A stretch of 64,000 nucleotides of DNA from Herbaspirillum sp. ASV7 (GTDB taxonomy: Bacteria > Pseudomonadota > Gammaproteobacteria > Burkholderiales > Burkholderiaceae_D): contig NZ_JAELUH010000005.1 in NCBI RefSeq assembly GCF_016429215.1, forward strand, positions 62,001 to 126,000, read 5' to 3'. The translations under genes were made by a program, and so were the position numbers. Positions within the stretch are counted from its first letter, which is position 1; each line of letters starts with the position of its first letter. A model generated the notes under the pieces. The model saw only the letters and a program-made list of their open reading frames with translations. It was not told the origin of the DNA and ran no database searches. This document shows, one piece after another, positions 43,920 through 52,487 of this stretch.

Positions 43920-44670
43920 GGCGACTCCGGTTCAGGTATAAGGCCTGCACCTGGACATTGGCACGGATGCTGGCCGCGCTGTCGCAGGCGATCACGCGGC
44001 CATTGTCCATGACGGCGATGCGGTCTGCCAAGTCGAATACGACCTGCATGTCATGTTCCACCATCAACAGGGTCTTGCCGACCGTGACCTCGCGGATCAG
44101 CGCCACCATCGCCGCGCTTTCGGCCCGGCTCATGCCGGCCGTGGGCTCGTCCAGCAGGATCACCGAGGCATCGGCGGCGATGGTGACGGCCAGCTCCAGG
44201 GCACGCTGTTCGGCATAGCTCAACGCGCCGGCGGCCACCTGGGCACGGGCCGACAGGCCGACCTTGGCCAGTACCGCCAGGGCGCGATCGCGGGTGTCGT
44301 GCAAGCCACCGATGCGGCGCCAGAAGGCATAGCGGTAACCCAAGGCCCACAGCAGCGCGCAACGCACGTTCTCGAAGGCCGACAGGCGCGGGAACACGCT
44401 GGTGATCTGGAAGCTGCGCGCCAGCCCGAGCCGGCTGATCTGCTGCGGCGACAGACGCGTGATGTCCCGGCCATGCAGCAGCACCCGCCCGGCGTCACTG
44501 CGATGACGCCCCGACACCAGGTTGAACAGGCTGGATTTGCCGGCGCCATTGGGGCCGATCAGGGCGCAGCGCTCACCAGCCCGCAATTGCAGGTCGACGC
44601 CACGGATGATCTCGCTGCGGTCGAAGGCCTTGTGCAGGCCTTGCAGTTCAAGGGCAAGCTGACCGGTCAT
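43912..44670 (-). CDS. livG: LivG-type ABC transporter ATP-binding protein
   Basis: Partner ATPase of 252 aa. Walker A is GPNGAGKSS (about residue 37, intact), the signature is degenerate (LSYAEQRALELA, about 152), and Walker B is VILLDEPTAGMS. It keeps the LivG-type long helical insert (SVFPRLSAFENVRCALLWAL). The start overlaps the livM stop (ATGA), with GGGGAG upstream; a frame open to 44781 is not used. It pairs with the Walker-altered LivF, so it may supply most of the ATPase activity. Confidence 0.9.
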   Translation of the reverse strand: MTGQLALELQGLHKAFDRSEIIRGVDLQLRAGERCALIGPNGAGKSSLFNLVSGRHRSDAGRVLLHGRDITRLSPQQISRLGLARSFQITSVFPRLSAFENVRCALLWALGYRYAFWRRIGGLHDTRDRALAVLAKVGLSARAQVAAGALSYAEQRALELAVTIAADASVILLDEPTAGMSRAESAAMVALIREVTVGKTLLMVEHDMQVVFDLADRIAVMDNGRVIACDSAASIRANVQVQALYLNRSRHE

Positions 44671-45875
44671 CGGCGCTCCCCCCGGCGCTGCAACGCCAGC
44701 AAGCCCGCCACGCCGATCATCACCAGCAACAACGCGGCCAGCCATGGCAACGCTGCATGCACATCGATCACCCGCCCCCACAGCAGCAATGGCGCCGCGC
44801 CGATGTCAGCCAGGCTGGCCTGGTAAGCCATCTCGGTCGCCAGCACGATACCGGTCAGGGCCAGCAAGGTCGCCAGCAGCCAGGCGGCCAGCCAAGCAAT
44901 CATGCGCCAGTCGAGGCGGCCGCTGCGCAGCAGGCGCAGCCCCCGGTCGACCAGGCTGGCCAGCCCGCCTGGTGTGGTCATCACGATCAGGATGAAGAAA
45001 GCCCCCAGGTAGAACTGCCAGGCCTGGGTATAGGCCGACAGCCAGGACGAGAACAGCACCCCGACCACGCCGCCGATGATGGGGCCGTAGAAATAGGCGG
45101 TGCCGCCGATGAAGGTAAACAACAGGATGGTCCCGGAGCGCAGCGCGCCCACGTATTCGGCACTGACGATCTCGAAGTTGATGGCCGACAGGCCACCGGC
45201 CACGCCCGCAAAGAAGGCCGACAGGATCAGCGCCAGGTAGCGTACCCGCTGCGGGTCGTAGCCGATGAAGGCGGCGCGCTCGGGATTGTCGCGCACGGCG
45301 TTGAGGATGCGTCCCAGCGGCGTCTGCCGCAATGCGTAGATCGCCGCGGCACAGACCAGCAGCCAGCCGGCGATCAGGTAATAGACCTGGATCTGCGGCC
45401 CGTAGCTGATGCCCAGCACCGGCTCGCCGATGACCCGGTTGCCGGAAATGCCGCCCTCGCCACCAAACAGGTCGGGGAACAAGAGCACGCCAGCCGAGAC
45501 CAGTTCCACCAGGCCCAGCGTGATCATCGAAAAGGTGGTGCCGGCGCGGCGCGTGGTCAGGTAGCCCAGCAGCACGCCGCACAGCGCGCCGGTCAGGCCA
45601 CCGGCCAGCGGCACCAGTGTCACCGGGAAGGCCAGCGCGCCTTCGGCCATGCGGTTCATCAGGTGGATGGCGCCGAAGGCCCCCAGACCGGAATAGACCG
45701 CGTGACCAAAGGAGAGCATGCCGCCCTCGCCCAGCAGCATGTTATAGGACAGGCACAGCAATACCATGGTCCCCATCTGCGACAGCAGCGACAATGCCGC
45801 GCTCTGCGGGAACACCAGGGGTGCGGCCAGCAGCACCAGCGCAAAGCCCAGCCAGGGCAGGAAGATACGTTTCAT
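44667..45875 (-). CDS. livM: LivM-type ABC transporter permease
   Basis: Inner-membrane permease of 402 aa. The core (about residues 30-310) has the family motifs SYNMLLGEGGMLSFGHA (about 43) and GRILNAVRDNPERAAFIGYD (about 188). The protein extends some 80 residues beyond the usual end with two extra hydrophobic segments (about 325-395). GATGAGGCG precedes the ATG, four bases beyond the LivH stop. It imports the same unknown substrate as LivH. Confidence 0.9.
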   Translation of the reverse strand: MKRIFLPWLGFALVLLAAPLVFPQSAALSLLSQMGTMVLLCLSYNMLLGEGGMLSFGHAVYSGLGAFGAIHLMNRMAEGALAFPVTLVPLAGGLTGALCGVLLGYLTTRRAGTTFSMITLGLVELVSAGVLLFPDLFGGEGGISGNRVIGEPVLGISYGPQIQVYYLIAGWLLVCAAAIYALRQTPLGRILNAVRDNPERAAFIGYDPQRVRYLALILSAFFAGVAGGLSAINFEIVSAEYVGALRSGTILLFTFIGGTAYFYGPIIGGVVGVLFSSWLSAYTQAWQFYLGAFFILIVMTTPGGLASLVDRGLRLLRSGRLDWRMIAWLAAWLLATLLALTGIVLATEMAYQASLADIGAAPLLLWGRVIDVHAALPWLAALLLVMIGVAGLLALQRRGERR

Positions 45876-45879
45876 CGCC

Positions 45880-46815
45880 TCATCCCTCCCGCTTGCCCAT
45901 CAGCCCCTTGGGCCGCACGATCAGGGTCAGCACCAGCAGCAGGTAAGGCAGCAGGGGGGCCACCTGGGCCAGCGTCAGCCGTACCAGCGGCGCCCAGGGG
46001 CTGGCCGCTGGCACCTGCACGCCCAGGCTGGCCAGCGAGACATCCAGCGCCACCGCAAAGGTCTGCATCAGACCGATCAAGAGCGAGGTGATGAAGGCCC
46101 CGGCCAGCGACCCCAGGCCGCCGACCACCACCACCACGAAGATGATGCTGCCCACCGCCGCCGCCATGCCCGGCTCGGTCACGAAGGCATTGCCACCGAT
46201 GACCCCGGCCAGCGCCGCCAGCGCGCAACCGCCACCAAACACCAGCATGAACACGCGCGGCACGTTGTGGCCCAGCGCCTCGGCCATGTGCGGATGGCTC
46301 AGGGCAGCCTGGATGACCAGGCCGATGCGCGTATGCCGCAGCAGCAGCCACAGGGCCAGCAGCATCAGTACCGCCACCAGCAGCATGAAGCCGCGATAGA
46401 CCGGGAAGGCGGTCGAATAGAGGGTAAAGAGCGTCCCTTCCAGCGACGGCGGGATACGGTATGGCACCGGCGAGCGCCCCCACACCAGTTGCACCAGCTC
46501 CACCACCAGGTAGGACAGGCCGAAGGTGAACAGCAGCTCCGGCACATGACCGTAGCGATGCACGATGCGCAAGCCGTAGTGCTCCACCAGTGCGCCGGCC
46601 ACGCCCACCAGCAGCGGTGCGATCAGCAGCGCCGGCCAGAACCCCAGCACGCCGACCAGGGCATAGGCCACATAGGCACCCAGCATGTAGAAGCTGGCAT
46701 GGGCGAAGTTGGGCACGCCCATCATGCTGTAGACCAGCGTCAGGCCGGAGGACAGCATGAACAGCAGCAAGCCGTAGCCCAGGCCGTTGAGGAAGGTGAT
46801 CAGTGCGAATTCCAA
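45880..46815 (-). CDS. livH: LivH-type ABC transporter permease
   Basis: Inner-membrane permease of 311 aa from a TTG at 46815 (AAGG eight bases upstream), where the usual LivH N-terminus (EFALITFLNGLGYGLLLFML) begins. An in-frame ATG at 46878 has no ribosome site and would add 21 polar residues. The family motif GVPNFAHASFYMLGAY (about 33) and the coupling helix HPHMAEALGHNVPRV (about 173) are visible. First gene of the livHMGF unit. No periplasmic binding protein gene is found beside it, so substrate (branched-chain amino acid, urea or other) is open. Confidence 0.85.
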   Translation of the reverse strand: MEFALITFLNGLGYGLLLFMLSSGLTLVYSMMGVPNFAHASFYMLGAYVAYALVGVLGFWPALLIAPLLVGVAGALVEHYGLRIVHRYGHVPELLFTFGLSYLVVELVQLVWGRSPVPYRIPPSLEGTLFTLYSTAFPVYRGFMLLVAVLMLLALWLLLRHTRIGLVIQAALSHPHMAEALGHNVPRVFMLVFGGGCALAALAGVIGGNAFVTEPGMAAAVGSIIFVVVVVGGLGSLAGAFITSLLIGLMQTFAVALDVSLASLGVQVPAASPWAPLVRLTLAQVAPLLPYLLLVLTLIVRPKGLMGKREG

Positions 46816-46972
46816 GTTGCCAGCCTTGCCAGGGTGCAGAAGATCGAAGGGTCCAAGTATCTGGATAGACCCGGCCATGCGGCCGAGCCGAAAAGTGGAG
46901 CGATCCTATGGGATTCGCGCTTCTCTGTCAAAATAGCGGATTGAGCCCGGTCCCGGGCTAGACAGGCTTTAG

Positions 46973-48448
46973 ATGACCACTCCCTACCCCCTTGCGCCCC
47001 TGGGCAACCGTTTTGCCGACCTGCCGCCGGCCTTCTATACCCGGCTGCAACCCACGCCCCTGCCCGCTCCCTACCTGGTGGGCTTCAGCGACGACGCTGG
47101 CGCCAGTGTCGGCCTGGCGCGCCCGGCCGACGATGTCCAGGACTTCCTCGACATCTTCGCCGGCAACCGCATCGCGGACGGTTCCCAGCCGCTGTCGGCG
47201 GTCTATTCGGGCCACCAGTTCGGCGTCTGGGCCGGCCAGCTGGGCGATGGCCGGGCCATCACCCTGGGCGACCTGCCGGCCTCCGATGGCAGCGGTCGCA
47301 TCGAGCTGCAATTGAAGGGCGCCGGCATGACGCCCTACTCCCGCATGGGTGACGGCCGCGCCGTGCTGCGCTCGTCGATCCGCGAATTCCTCTGCTCGGA
47401 AGCCATGGCCGCGCTGGGCATCCCCACCACGCGTGCACTCACCGTGATCGGATCGGACCAGCGCGTCCTGCGCGAGACGCCCGAAACGGCGGCCGTGGTC
47501 ACCCGCATGGCGCCCAGCTTCATCCGTTTCGGCTCCTTCGAGCACTGGTACTACAACCAGCGCTTCGATGACCTCAAGCTGCTGGGCGACACCGTGCTGG
47601 CGCAGTTCTATCCCGAGCTGCTGGGGCAGCACAATCCCTACCAGGCCCTGCTCCGGGAAGTCACCCGCCGCACCGCCACCCTGATGGCGCAATGGCAGGC
47701 CGTGGGCTTCATGCATGGCGTGATGAATACGGACAACATGTCCATCCTCGGGCTGACGCTGGATTACGGCCCCTTCGGCTTCATGGAAGCCTTCGATGCC
47801 CGCCACATCTGTAACCATACCGACAGCCAGGGCCGCTATTCTTACCAGATGCAGCCGCGCATCGGCCAGTGGAACTGCTTCGCGCTGGGCCAGGCCATGC
47901 TGCCCCTGATCGGCACGGTAGAAGAAACCGAGGCGGCCCTGGCCGACTATGAGGCGATCTTCCAGGCCCAACACGACGCCCTGTTCCGCGCCAAGCTGGG
48001 CCTGCGCACCCAGCAGGCCGAGGACAGCCAGTTGCTTGAGGCCCTGTTTGCCATCCTGCAGGCCAATCATGTCGATTTCACGCTGTTCTTCCGCCGCCTG
48101 GGCGACTTGCAGATCGGCAATACCGGCCAGGACGAGCCACTGCGCGACCTCATCCTCGACCGCCCTGCCTTTGACGCCTGGGCCACGCAATACCGCGCCC
48201 GCCTGCGCGCCGAAGACAGCGATGACCACGCCCGCCGGCTTGCAATGCATGCGGTCAACCCAAAATACGTGCTACGCAATTACCTCGCCCAGGTCGCCAT
48301 CGAGAAGGCGCAACAGAAGGATTTCTCCGAGGTGCAGCGCCTGCAGGCCATCCTGCGCCGCCCCTTCGACGAACAGCCCGAATTCGACCGCTATGCCGAC
48401 CTGCCCCCCGACTGGGCCAGCCATCTGGAAGTGAGCTGTTCTTCCTGA
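46973..48448 (+). CDS. selO: Protein adenylyltransferase SelO (YdiU)
   Basis: Pseudokinase-fold enzyme of 491 aa that transfers AMP to Ser, Thr or Tyr of target proteins, linked to redox stress. It has [18 protein letters not shown] (about residue 82), [22 protein letters not shown] (about 108) and the active-site region [23 protein letters not shown] (about 248), with the catalytic Asp in TDN and the metal Asp in DYG. The end reads VSCSS, the position where eukaryotic SelO carries selenocysteine; here it is Cys. It is divergent from livH. The msrB gene follows, a fitting redox partner. Confidence 0.93.
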   Translation: MTTPYPLAPLGNRFADLPPAFYTRLQPTPLPAPYLVGFSDDAGASVGLARPADDVQDFLDIFAGNRIADGSQPLSAVYSGHQFGVWAGQLGDGRAITLGDLPASDGSGRIELQLKGAGMTPYSRMGDGRAVLRSSIREFLCSEAMAALGIPTTRALTVIGSDQRVLRETPETAAVVTRMAPSFIRFGSFEHWYYNQRFDDLKLLGDTVLAQFYPELLGQHNPYQALLREVTRRTATLMAQWQAVGFMHGVMNTDNMSILGLTLDYGPFGFMEAFDARHICNHTDSQGRYSYQMQPRIGQWNCFALGQAMLPLIGTVEETEAALADYEAIFQAQHDALFRAKLGLRTQQAEDSQLLEALFAILQANHVDFTLFFRRLGDLQIGNTGQDEPLRDLILDRPAFDAWATQYRARLRAEDSDDHARRLAMHAVNPKYVLRNYLAQVAIEKAQQKDFSEVQRLQAILRRPFDEQPEFDRYADLPPDWASHLEVSCSS

Positions 48449-48485
48449 ACGGCCGTCATTGCCCGCCATCACCAAGGAGCCAAGC

Positions 48486-48881
48486 ATGACCAAACGAGTA
48501 GAAAAGACCGAAGCCCAATGGCGCGACCAGCTCGATCCGCTGGAATACCAGGTCACCCGCGAAGCCGCCACCGAGCGCGCCTTCACCGGTCGCTACTGGG
48601 ATCACCACGAAGCCGGCACCTATACCTGCGTGTGCTGCGACACACCGCTGTTCACCTCGGATGCCAAGTTCGACTCCGGCTGCGGCTGGCCGAGCTACTT
48701 CGAACCCATCGATGCGGCCAACGTGCGCGAGAAAGTGGACCGCAGTTATGGCATGATTCGCACCGAGATCATCTGCAATGTCTGCGACGCCCACCTGGGC
48801 CACGTCTTCCCCGACGGCCCGCCGCCGACCGGATTGCGCTACTGCATCAATTCGGCCTCGCTGCGTTTCGACCCGGCCTGA
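48486..48881 (+). CDS. msrB: Peptide-methionine (R)-S-oxide reductase MsrB
   Basis: Cytoplasmic repair enzyme of 131 aa that reduces methionine-R-sulfoxide in proteins using thioredoxin. Two CxxC pairs bind zinc (CVCC near residue 45; CNVC near 94). The [10 protein letters not shown] motif is near 63 and the catalytic cysteine is in RYCINSAS near 117. AAGGAGCCAAGC precedes the ATG. It lies 37 bp after selO in the same direction, suggesting a shared redox-stress unit. Confidence 0.95.
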   Translation: MTKRVEKTEAQWRDQLDPLEYQVTREAATERAFTGRYWDHHEAGTYTCVCCDTPLFTSDAKFDSGCGWPSYFEPIDAANVREKVDRSYGMIRTEIICNVCDAHLGHVFPDGPPPTGLRYCINSASLRFDPA

Positions 48882-48936
48882 TGTGCTGCCAGCAGGATGA
48901 TTGCCGATCAACCCGATTCATGAAGAAACCCTCCCG

Positions 48937-49557
48937 ATGAAGTTTTTGTTCGACCTGTTCCCCGTCATCCTGTTTTTCGGCGTCTTCAAATGGGCCGAGG
49001 GCCATCCCTCAGCCGCACAGGACCTGGTAATGCAATACCTGGGCGGCGCCATGTCGGCCGGTGCCGTCACGGCCAGCCAGGCACCGATCCTGCTGTCGAC
49101 CGCCGTGGCCATCGTCGCCTCGCTGGGGCAGATCGCCTGGCTGCTGTTGCGCCGGCGCAAGGTGGATGCGATGTTGTGGGTGTCCCTGGCCATCATCGTG
49201 GTCTTCGGCGGCGCCACCATCTATTTCCGTGACGATACCTTCATCAAGTGGAAGCCGACCATCCTGTACTGGTGCTTCGGCCTGGCGCTGCTGGTGTCGC
49301 AGCTGTTCATGAAGAAGAACCTCATCCGCGTCATGATGGAAAAGCAGGTCAGCCTGCCCGAGCCCATCTGGCCGCGCCTGAACCTGGCCTGGACCGCCTT
49401 CTTCGCCGTCATGGGCGTGCTCAACCTCTATGTCGCCTTCAACTACCCGCTCGATACCTGGGTCAACTTCAAGATGTTCGGCAGCATGGGCCTGATGTTC
49501 GCCTTCATCATCGGCCAGAGCCTGTTCCTGTCGAAGTACATGAAGGATGCCGAATGA
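48937..49557 (+). CDS. yciB: Septation/inner-membrane protein YciB
   Basis: Integral inner-membrane protein of 206 aa with five to six helices, needed for normal envelope and septum integrity in E. coli. Start [19 protein letters not shown] and the later [26 protein letters not shown] region match the IspZ/YciB family. The ATG at 48937 is the family start; a TTG 12 codons earlier is not needed. The last codons overlap the bolA-like start (ATGA). Confidence 0.93.
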   Translation: MKFLFDLFPVILFFGVFKWAEGHPSAAQDLVMQYLGGAMSAGAVTASQAPILLSTAVAIVASLGQIAWLLLRRRKVDAMLWVSLAIIVVFGGATIYFRDDTFIKWKPTILYWCFGLALLVSQLFMKKNLIRVMMEKQVSLPEPIWPRLNLAWTAFFAVMGVLNLYVAFNYPLDTWVNFKMFGSMGLMFAFIIGQSLFLSKYMKDAE

Positions 49558-49838
49558 GCGCCGCCGATACCCGGGTCGAACGCATCCGTGCACGCCTGCT
49601 TGCAACTTTCTCGCCCAGTATCTGTCTGGTCGAGGACGAGTCCGCATTGCATGCCGGTCATGCCGGCGCGGCCTCGGGCGGAGGGCATTACAGGATCCGC
49701 CTGGTTTCCGACTTGTTTGAAGGCAAAAATCGGTTGAACCGCCACCGGCTGGTGTATGATTGCCTGTCCGACCTGATGCAGCAGGAGATCCACGCGCTGG
49801 CCATCGTGGCACTTTCCCCGTCAGAGGCAACGAACTGA
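49554..49838 (+). CDS. BolA-family protein
   Basis: Small protein of 94 aa with the BolA fold: a loop with [39 protein letters not shown], where the His of the first motif and the conserved RHR..Y segment are present. BolA proteins act with monothiol glutaredoxins in iron-sulfur trafficking and in stress morphology. The start overlaps the yciB stop by four bases, with AAGGATG upstream, so they are coupled. The yciB-bolA-ppiC order is common in betaproteobacteria. Confidence 0.9.
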   Translation: MSAADTRVERIRARLLATFSPSICLVEDESALHAGHAGAASGGGHYRIRLVSDLFEGKNRLNRHRLVYDCLSDLMQQEIHALAIVALSPSEATN

Positions 49839-49929
49839 GACCAAGAACAAAGACCGACGCCATACGTACTAGCCCCCTTCCTGTCTTATCTCCGTTTTGA
49901 TTCATTCCTTTCTTTTCTAGGATTTAACA

Positions 49930-50706
49930 ATGACATTCAAACCCGCTCGTCTGCTGGTGCTGCTGTTCGCAATCGCTTCCATCCCGGCTTTCGCACAAAA
50001 CCTGGCTGTCGTGAACGGCAAGGCGATTCCGTCCTCCCGCGCCGATCTGATGATCAAGCAGATGACTGCACAAGGCCAGCCTGACAGCCCGCAACTGCGC
50101 GGCGCCGTCAAGGAAGAGCTGATCAACCGTGAAATCCTGATGCAGGAAGCCGACAAGCAAGGCCTCTCCAACAGCACCGACGTGAAGAACCAGCTGGAAC
50201 TGGCCCGCCAGTCCATCGTCATCCGCGCCCTGATCGCCGACTACCTGAAGAAGAACCCGGTCTCCGACGCCGACATCAAGGCCGAATACGACAAGTTCAA
50301 GGCCCAGGCCGGCGACAAGGAATACCACGCCCGCCACATCCTGGTGGACAAGAAGGAAGACGCCGAAGCCATCATCGCCAAGTTGAAGGCTGGCACCAAG
50401 TTCGAAGACCTGGCCAAGCAATCCAAGGACACCGGTTCGGCAGCCAATGGCGGTGACCTGGACTGGGCTACTCCGGCCTCGTTCGTGAAGCCTTTCTCCG
50501 ACGCCATGGTGGCCCTGAAGAAGGGTGACGTCACCCCGACCCCGGTGCAGACCCAGTTCGGCTGGCACGTGATCAAGCTGGAAGACGTGCGTCCGGCCAA
50601 GGTCCCGACCCTGGACGAAGTCAAGCCGCAGATCGCCGAAGCCCTGCAACAGAAGAAGCTGCAGGCTTACCAGGAACAACTGCGCAGCAAGGCCAAGGTG
50701 CAATAA
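49930..50706 (+). CDS. Periplasmic parvulin-type peptidyl-prolyl isomerase
   Basis: Foldase of 258 aa. A signal peptide (residues 1-22, ending AFA before QNLAVV) is followed by a SurA/PrsA-like helical N-domain and a parvulin domain (about 130-225). Typical parvulin strands are YHARHILVDKKEDAEAI, FEDLAKQSKDTGSAANGGDLDW and FGWHVIKLEDVRP. It acts on outer-membrane or periplasmic proteins. TAGGAT lies before the ATG. Two hairpins follow, the second a strong terminator. Confidence 0.93.
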   Translation: MTFKPARLLVLLFAIASIPAFAQNLAVVNGKAIPSSRADLMIKQMTAQGQPDSPQLRGAVKEELINREILMQEADKQGLSNSTDVKNQLELARQSIVIRALIADYLKKNPVSDADIKAEYDKFKAQAGDKEYHARHILVDKKEDAEAIIAKLKAGTKFEDLAKQSKDTGSAANGGDLDWATPASFVKPFSDAMVALKKGDVTPTPVQTQFGWHVIKLEDVRPAKVPTLDEVKPQIAEALQQKKLQAYQEQLRSKAKVQ

Positions 50707-50760
50707 GCATCCTGACCTTCCGTAGGAAGGACCCGGCGTCCTTCCTCCTGCAGTGCGCGA

Positions 50761-50802
50761 CATGCCCGGCCAAGGTTTCCTTGCCGGGCATGTTGCTTTT
50801 TG
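50761..50802 (+). terminator. Terminator after the parvulin gene
   Basis: CATGCCCGGCCAAGG-TTT-CCTTGCCGGGCATG stem with one bulged C, then TTGCTTTTTG. A second hairpin GGAAGGAC/GTCCTTCC lies about 40 bp before. Confidence 0.85.
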
Positions 50803-51212
50803 ACTACGATTTTCACCGCCGCCCGGTGCGCCAGCGCAAAGAACACGCAAGGTCCGCGCTTGCACGGTGAAAAAACGCTGCTTTCGCAGCTCTCCCGGGC
50901 AACGGGAAAGCCTCATCCTGCGCCATAGCGGCCATTTATTTTTATAAAAAATTTATTTGATTTATTTTTTATAAATTCATAAACACTATAAATTATTCAT
51001 ATAAAAATAATTTCCACCTGCAAAATTGTGCATTTTGCGAACACTCGTTCTGATATTCTTCGTGGCTGTTCCAAATGGGGACAAGCTGTCCGCTCCACCA
51101 GCACCACCATACACAAGGAGCGGCGGCGACAAGGGCGTTTCGGGGGGAGGCACACAAGGTCGCTCCGCGGCGCCATGACAAACACAACATCGTGGTTTCA
51201 GGAGAGACACCT
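50803..51212 (+). promoter_or_regulatory. Porin upstream region with extreme AT tract
   Basis: About 410 bp without a gene. From 50935 to 51025 the sequence is almost only A and T (runs such as TTTATTTGATTTATTTTTTA), in sharp contrast with the 60-65% GC around it. It is a likely UP-element or nucleoid-protein binding region driving high porin expression. Exact -35 and -10 cannot be fixed because several TATAAA/TATAAT-like words overlap. Confidence 0.5.
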
Positions 51213-52340
51213 ATGAAGAAGAGTTCCATGCTGCTGCTGGCAGCCGGCTTGAGCACCGGCGGCGCGGCGTTTGCCCAGTCCAACGTGACCATCTACGGTA
51301 TCGTGGACACCAGCATCCACTACCTCAACAATGCCAACGCCAAGGGCGACAGCAATATCCGCATCGACAATGGCGCCATTGCCAACAGCCGTATCGGTTT
51401 CAAGGGCACGGAAGACCTGGGCGGTGGTCTGAAGGCCATGTTCCAGCTGGAAAACGGTTTCAGCAGCGATAACGGCGCCATGCTCCAGGGCGGCTCGCTG
51501 TTCGGCCGCCAATCCTGGGTCGGTCTGCAAGGCGGCTTCGGCAAGGTCCGCGTGGGTCGCCAGAACACCCCGCTGTTCGACCTGCTGGCCGACCACTTCG
51601 ACCCGCTGACCGTGGGCAACTATGCCAGCAACTCCTGGCTGCCCGCCGCCGGCACCCTGATCCGCACGCCCAACATGGTGCGCTATGACGGCGACTTCGG
51701 CCCCGTCTCGGCCGCCGCCAGCTGGGCCTTCGGCGAAACCGCCGGCTCCGTGCGTACCGGCAGCCAGTTCAGCAGCGCCCTGCGCTATACCGCTGGCGCC
51801 TTCTCCGTCGGCGGTGGCTTCCAGCAGACCGTGAGCGCCACCAACTCCAGCTACAAGGACACCGTCTGGAACCTGTCGGCTTCCTATGACTTCGGCCCGG
51901 CCAAGATCTTCGGCGGCTGGTTCAACATCAAGGACAGCACCGGTACCACCGGCGCCTACATGGCTGCTGATGGCGATGTGGGCTCTTCCTCGCAATGGAC
52001 CACTGCCAGCACCGTGGCGGCAACCACCGGCAACGAGCGCAAGGATAACGGCTTCTTCTTCGGCTCCAGCTACAAGGCCACCAGCGCCCTGACTCTGACC
52101 GGTGCGTTCTACTACGACAAGAGCAAGAACGTCTCCTACAGTGGCCTGGGCAATGTCGGCGACGGCAAGCGCTATGCGCTGGTCGGCTGGGCTGAATATG
52201 CGCTGTCCAAGCGCACCCAGCTGTATACCACCGTGGACTACAACAAGGCCAAGGACGCGGCCGTGTACGAGCTGACCAACTCGCCCTCCGGCAAGACCAG
52301 CATGACCACCGTGGGCGCTGGTATCCGCCACATCTTCTGA
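51213..52340 (+). CDS. Gram-negative porin (betaproteobacterial OmpC-like)
   Basis: Trimeric outer-membrane channel, 375 aa. Signal peptide residues 1-21 (ending AFA before QSNVTIYG). Betaproteobacterial porin marks follow: NVTIYGIVDTSIHY at the start, SRIGFKGTEDLGGGLKAMFQLE (about 57-78), GRQSWVGLQGGFGKVRVGRQ (about 100-119), and the C-terminal GAGIRHIF with final Phe. CAGGAGAGACACCT precedes the ATG; the longer frame to 51075 is not used. Probably strongly expressed given the AT-rich promoter region. Confidence 0.96.
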   Translation: MKKSSMLLLAAGLSTGGAAFAQSNVTIYGIVDTSIHYLNNANAKGDSNIRIDNGAIANSRIGFKGTEDLGGGLKAMFQLENGFSSDNGAMLQGGSLFGRQSWVGLQGGFGKVRVGRQNTPLFDLLADHFDPLTVGNYASNSWLPAAGTLIRTPNMVRYDGDFGPVSAAASWAFGETAGSVRTGSQFSSALRYTAGAFSVGGGFQQTVSATNSSYKDTVWNLSASYDFGPAKIFGGWFNIKDSTGTTGAYMAADGDVGSSSQWTTASTVAATTGNERKDNGFFFGSSYKATSALTLTGAFYYDKSKNVSYSGLGNVGDGKRYALVGWAEYALSKRTQLYTTVDYNKAKDAAVYELTNSPSGKTSMTTVGAGIRHIF

Positions 52341-52405
52341 TCCGGCTGCTGGCAGGCCGCTACCCACAAGGTAGCGGCCTTGCCTACCAACAGTCCGCAG
52401 AAAAC

Positions 52406-52441
52406 AAAAAACGCAGTTCCTTTCGGAACTGCGTTTTTTTT
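52406..52441. terminator. Bidirectional terminator between porin and purL
   Basis: 15-bp stem ACGCAGTTCC-TTTC-GGAACTGCGT extended by A and T runs. Another hairpin GGCCGCTACC/GGTAGCGGCC sits at 52352-52376. Confidence 0.92.
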
Positions 52442-52487
52442 ATGCCTGCCCGGTCGCCCGGGCCTGCTCAGATGCCGGAGCTGGCGA

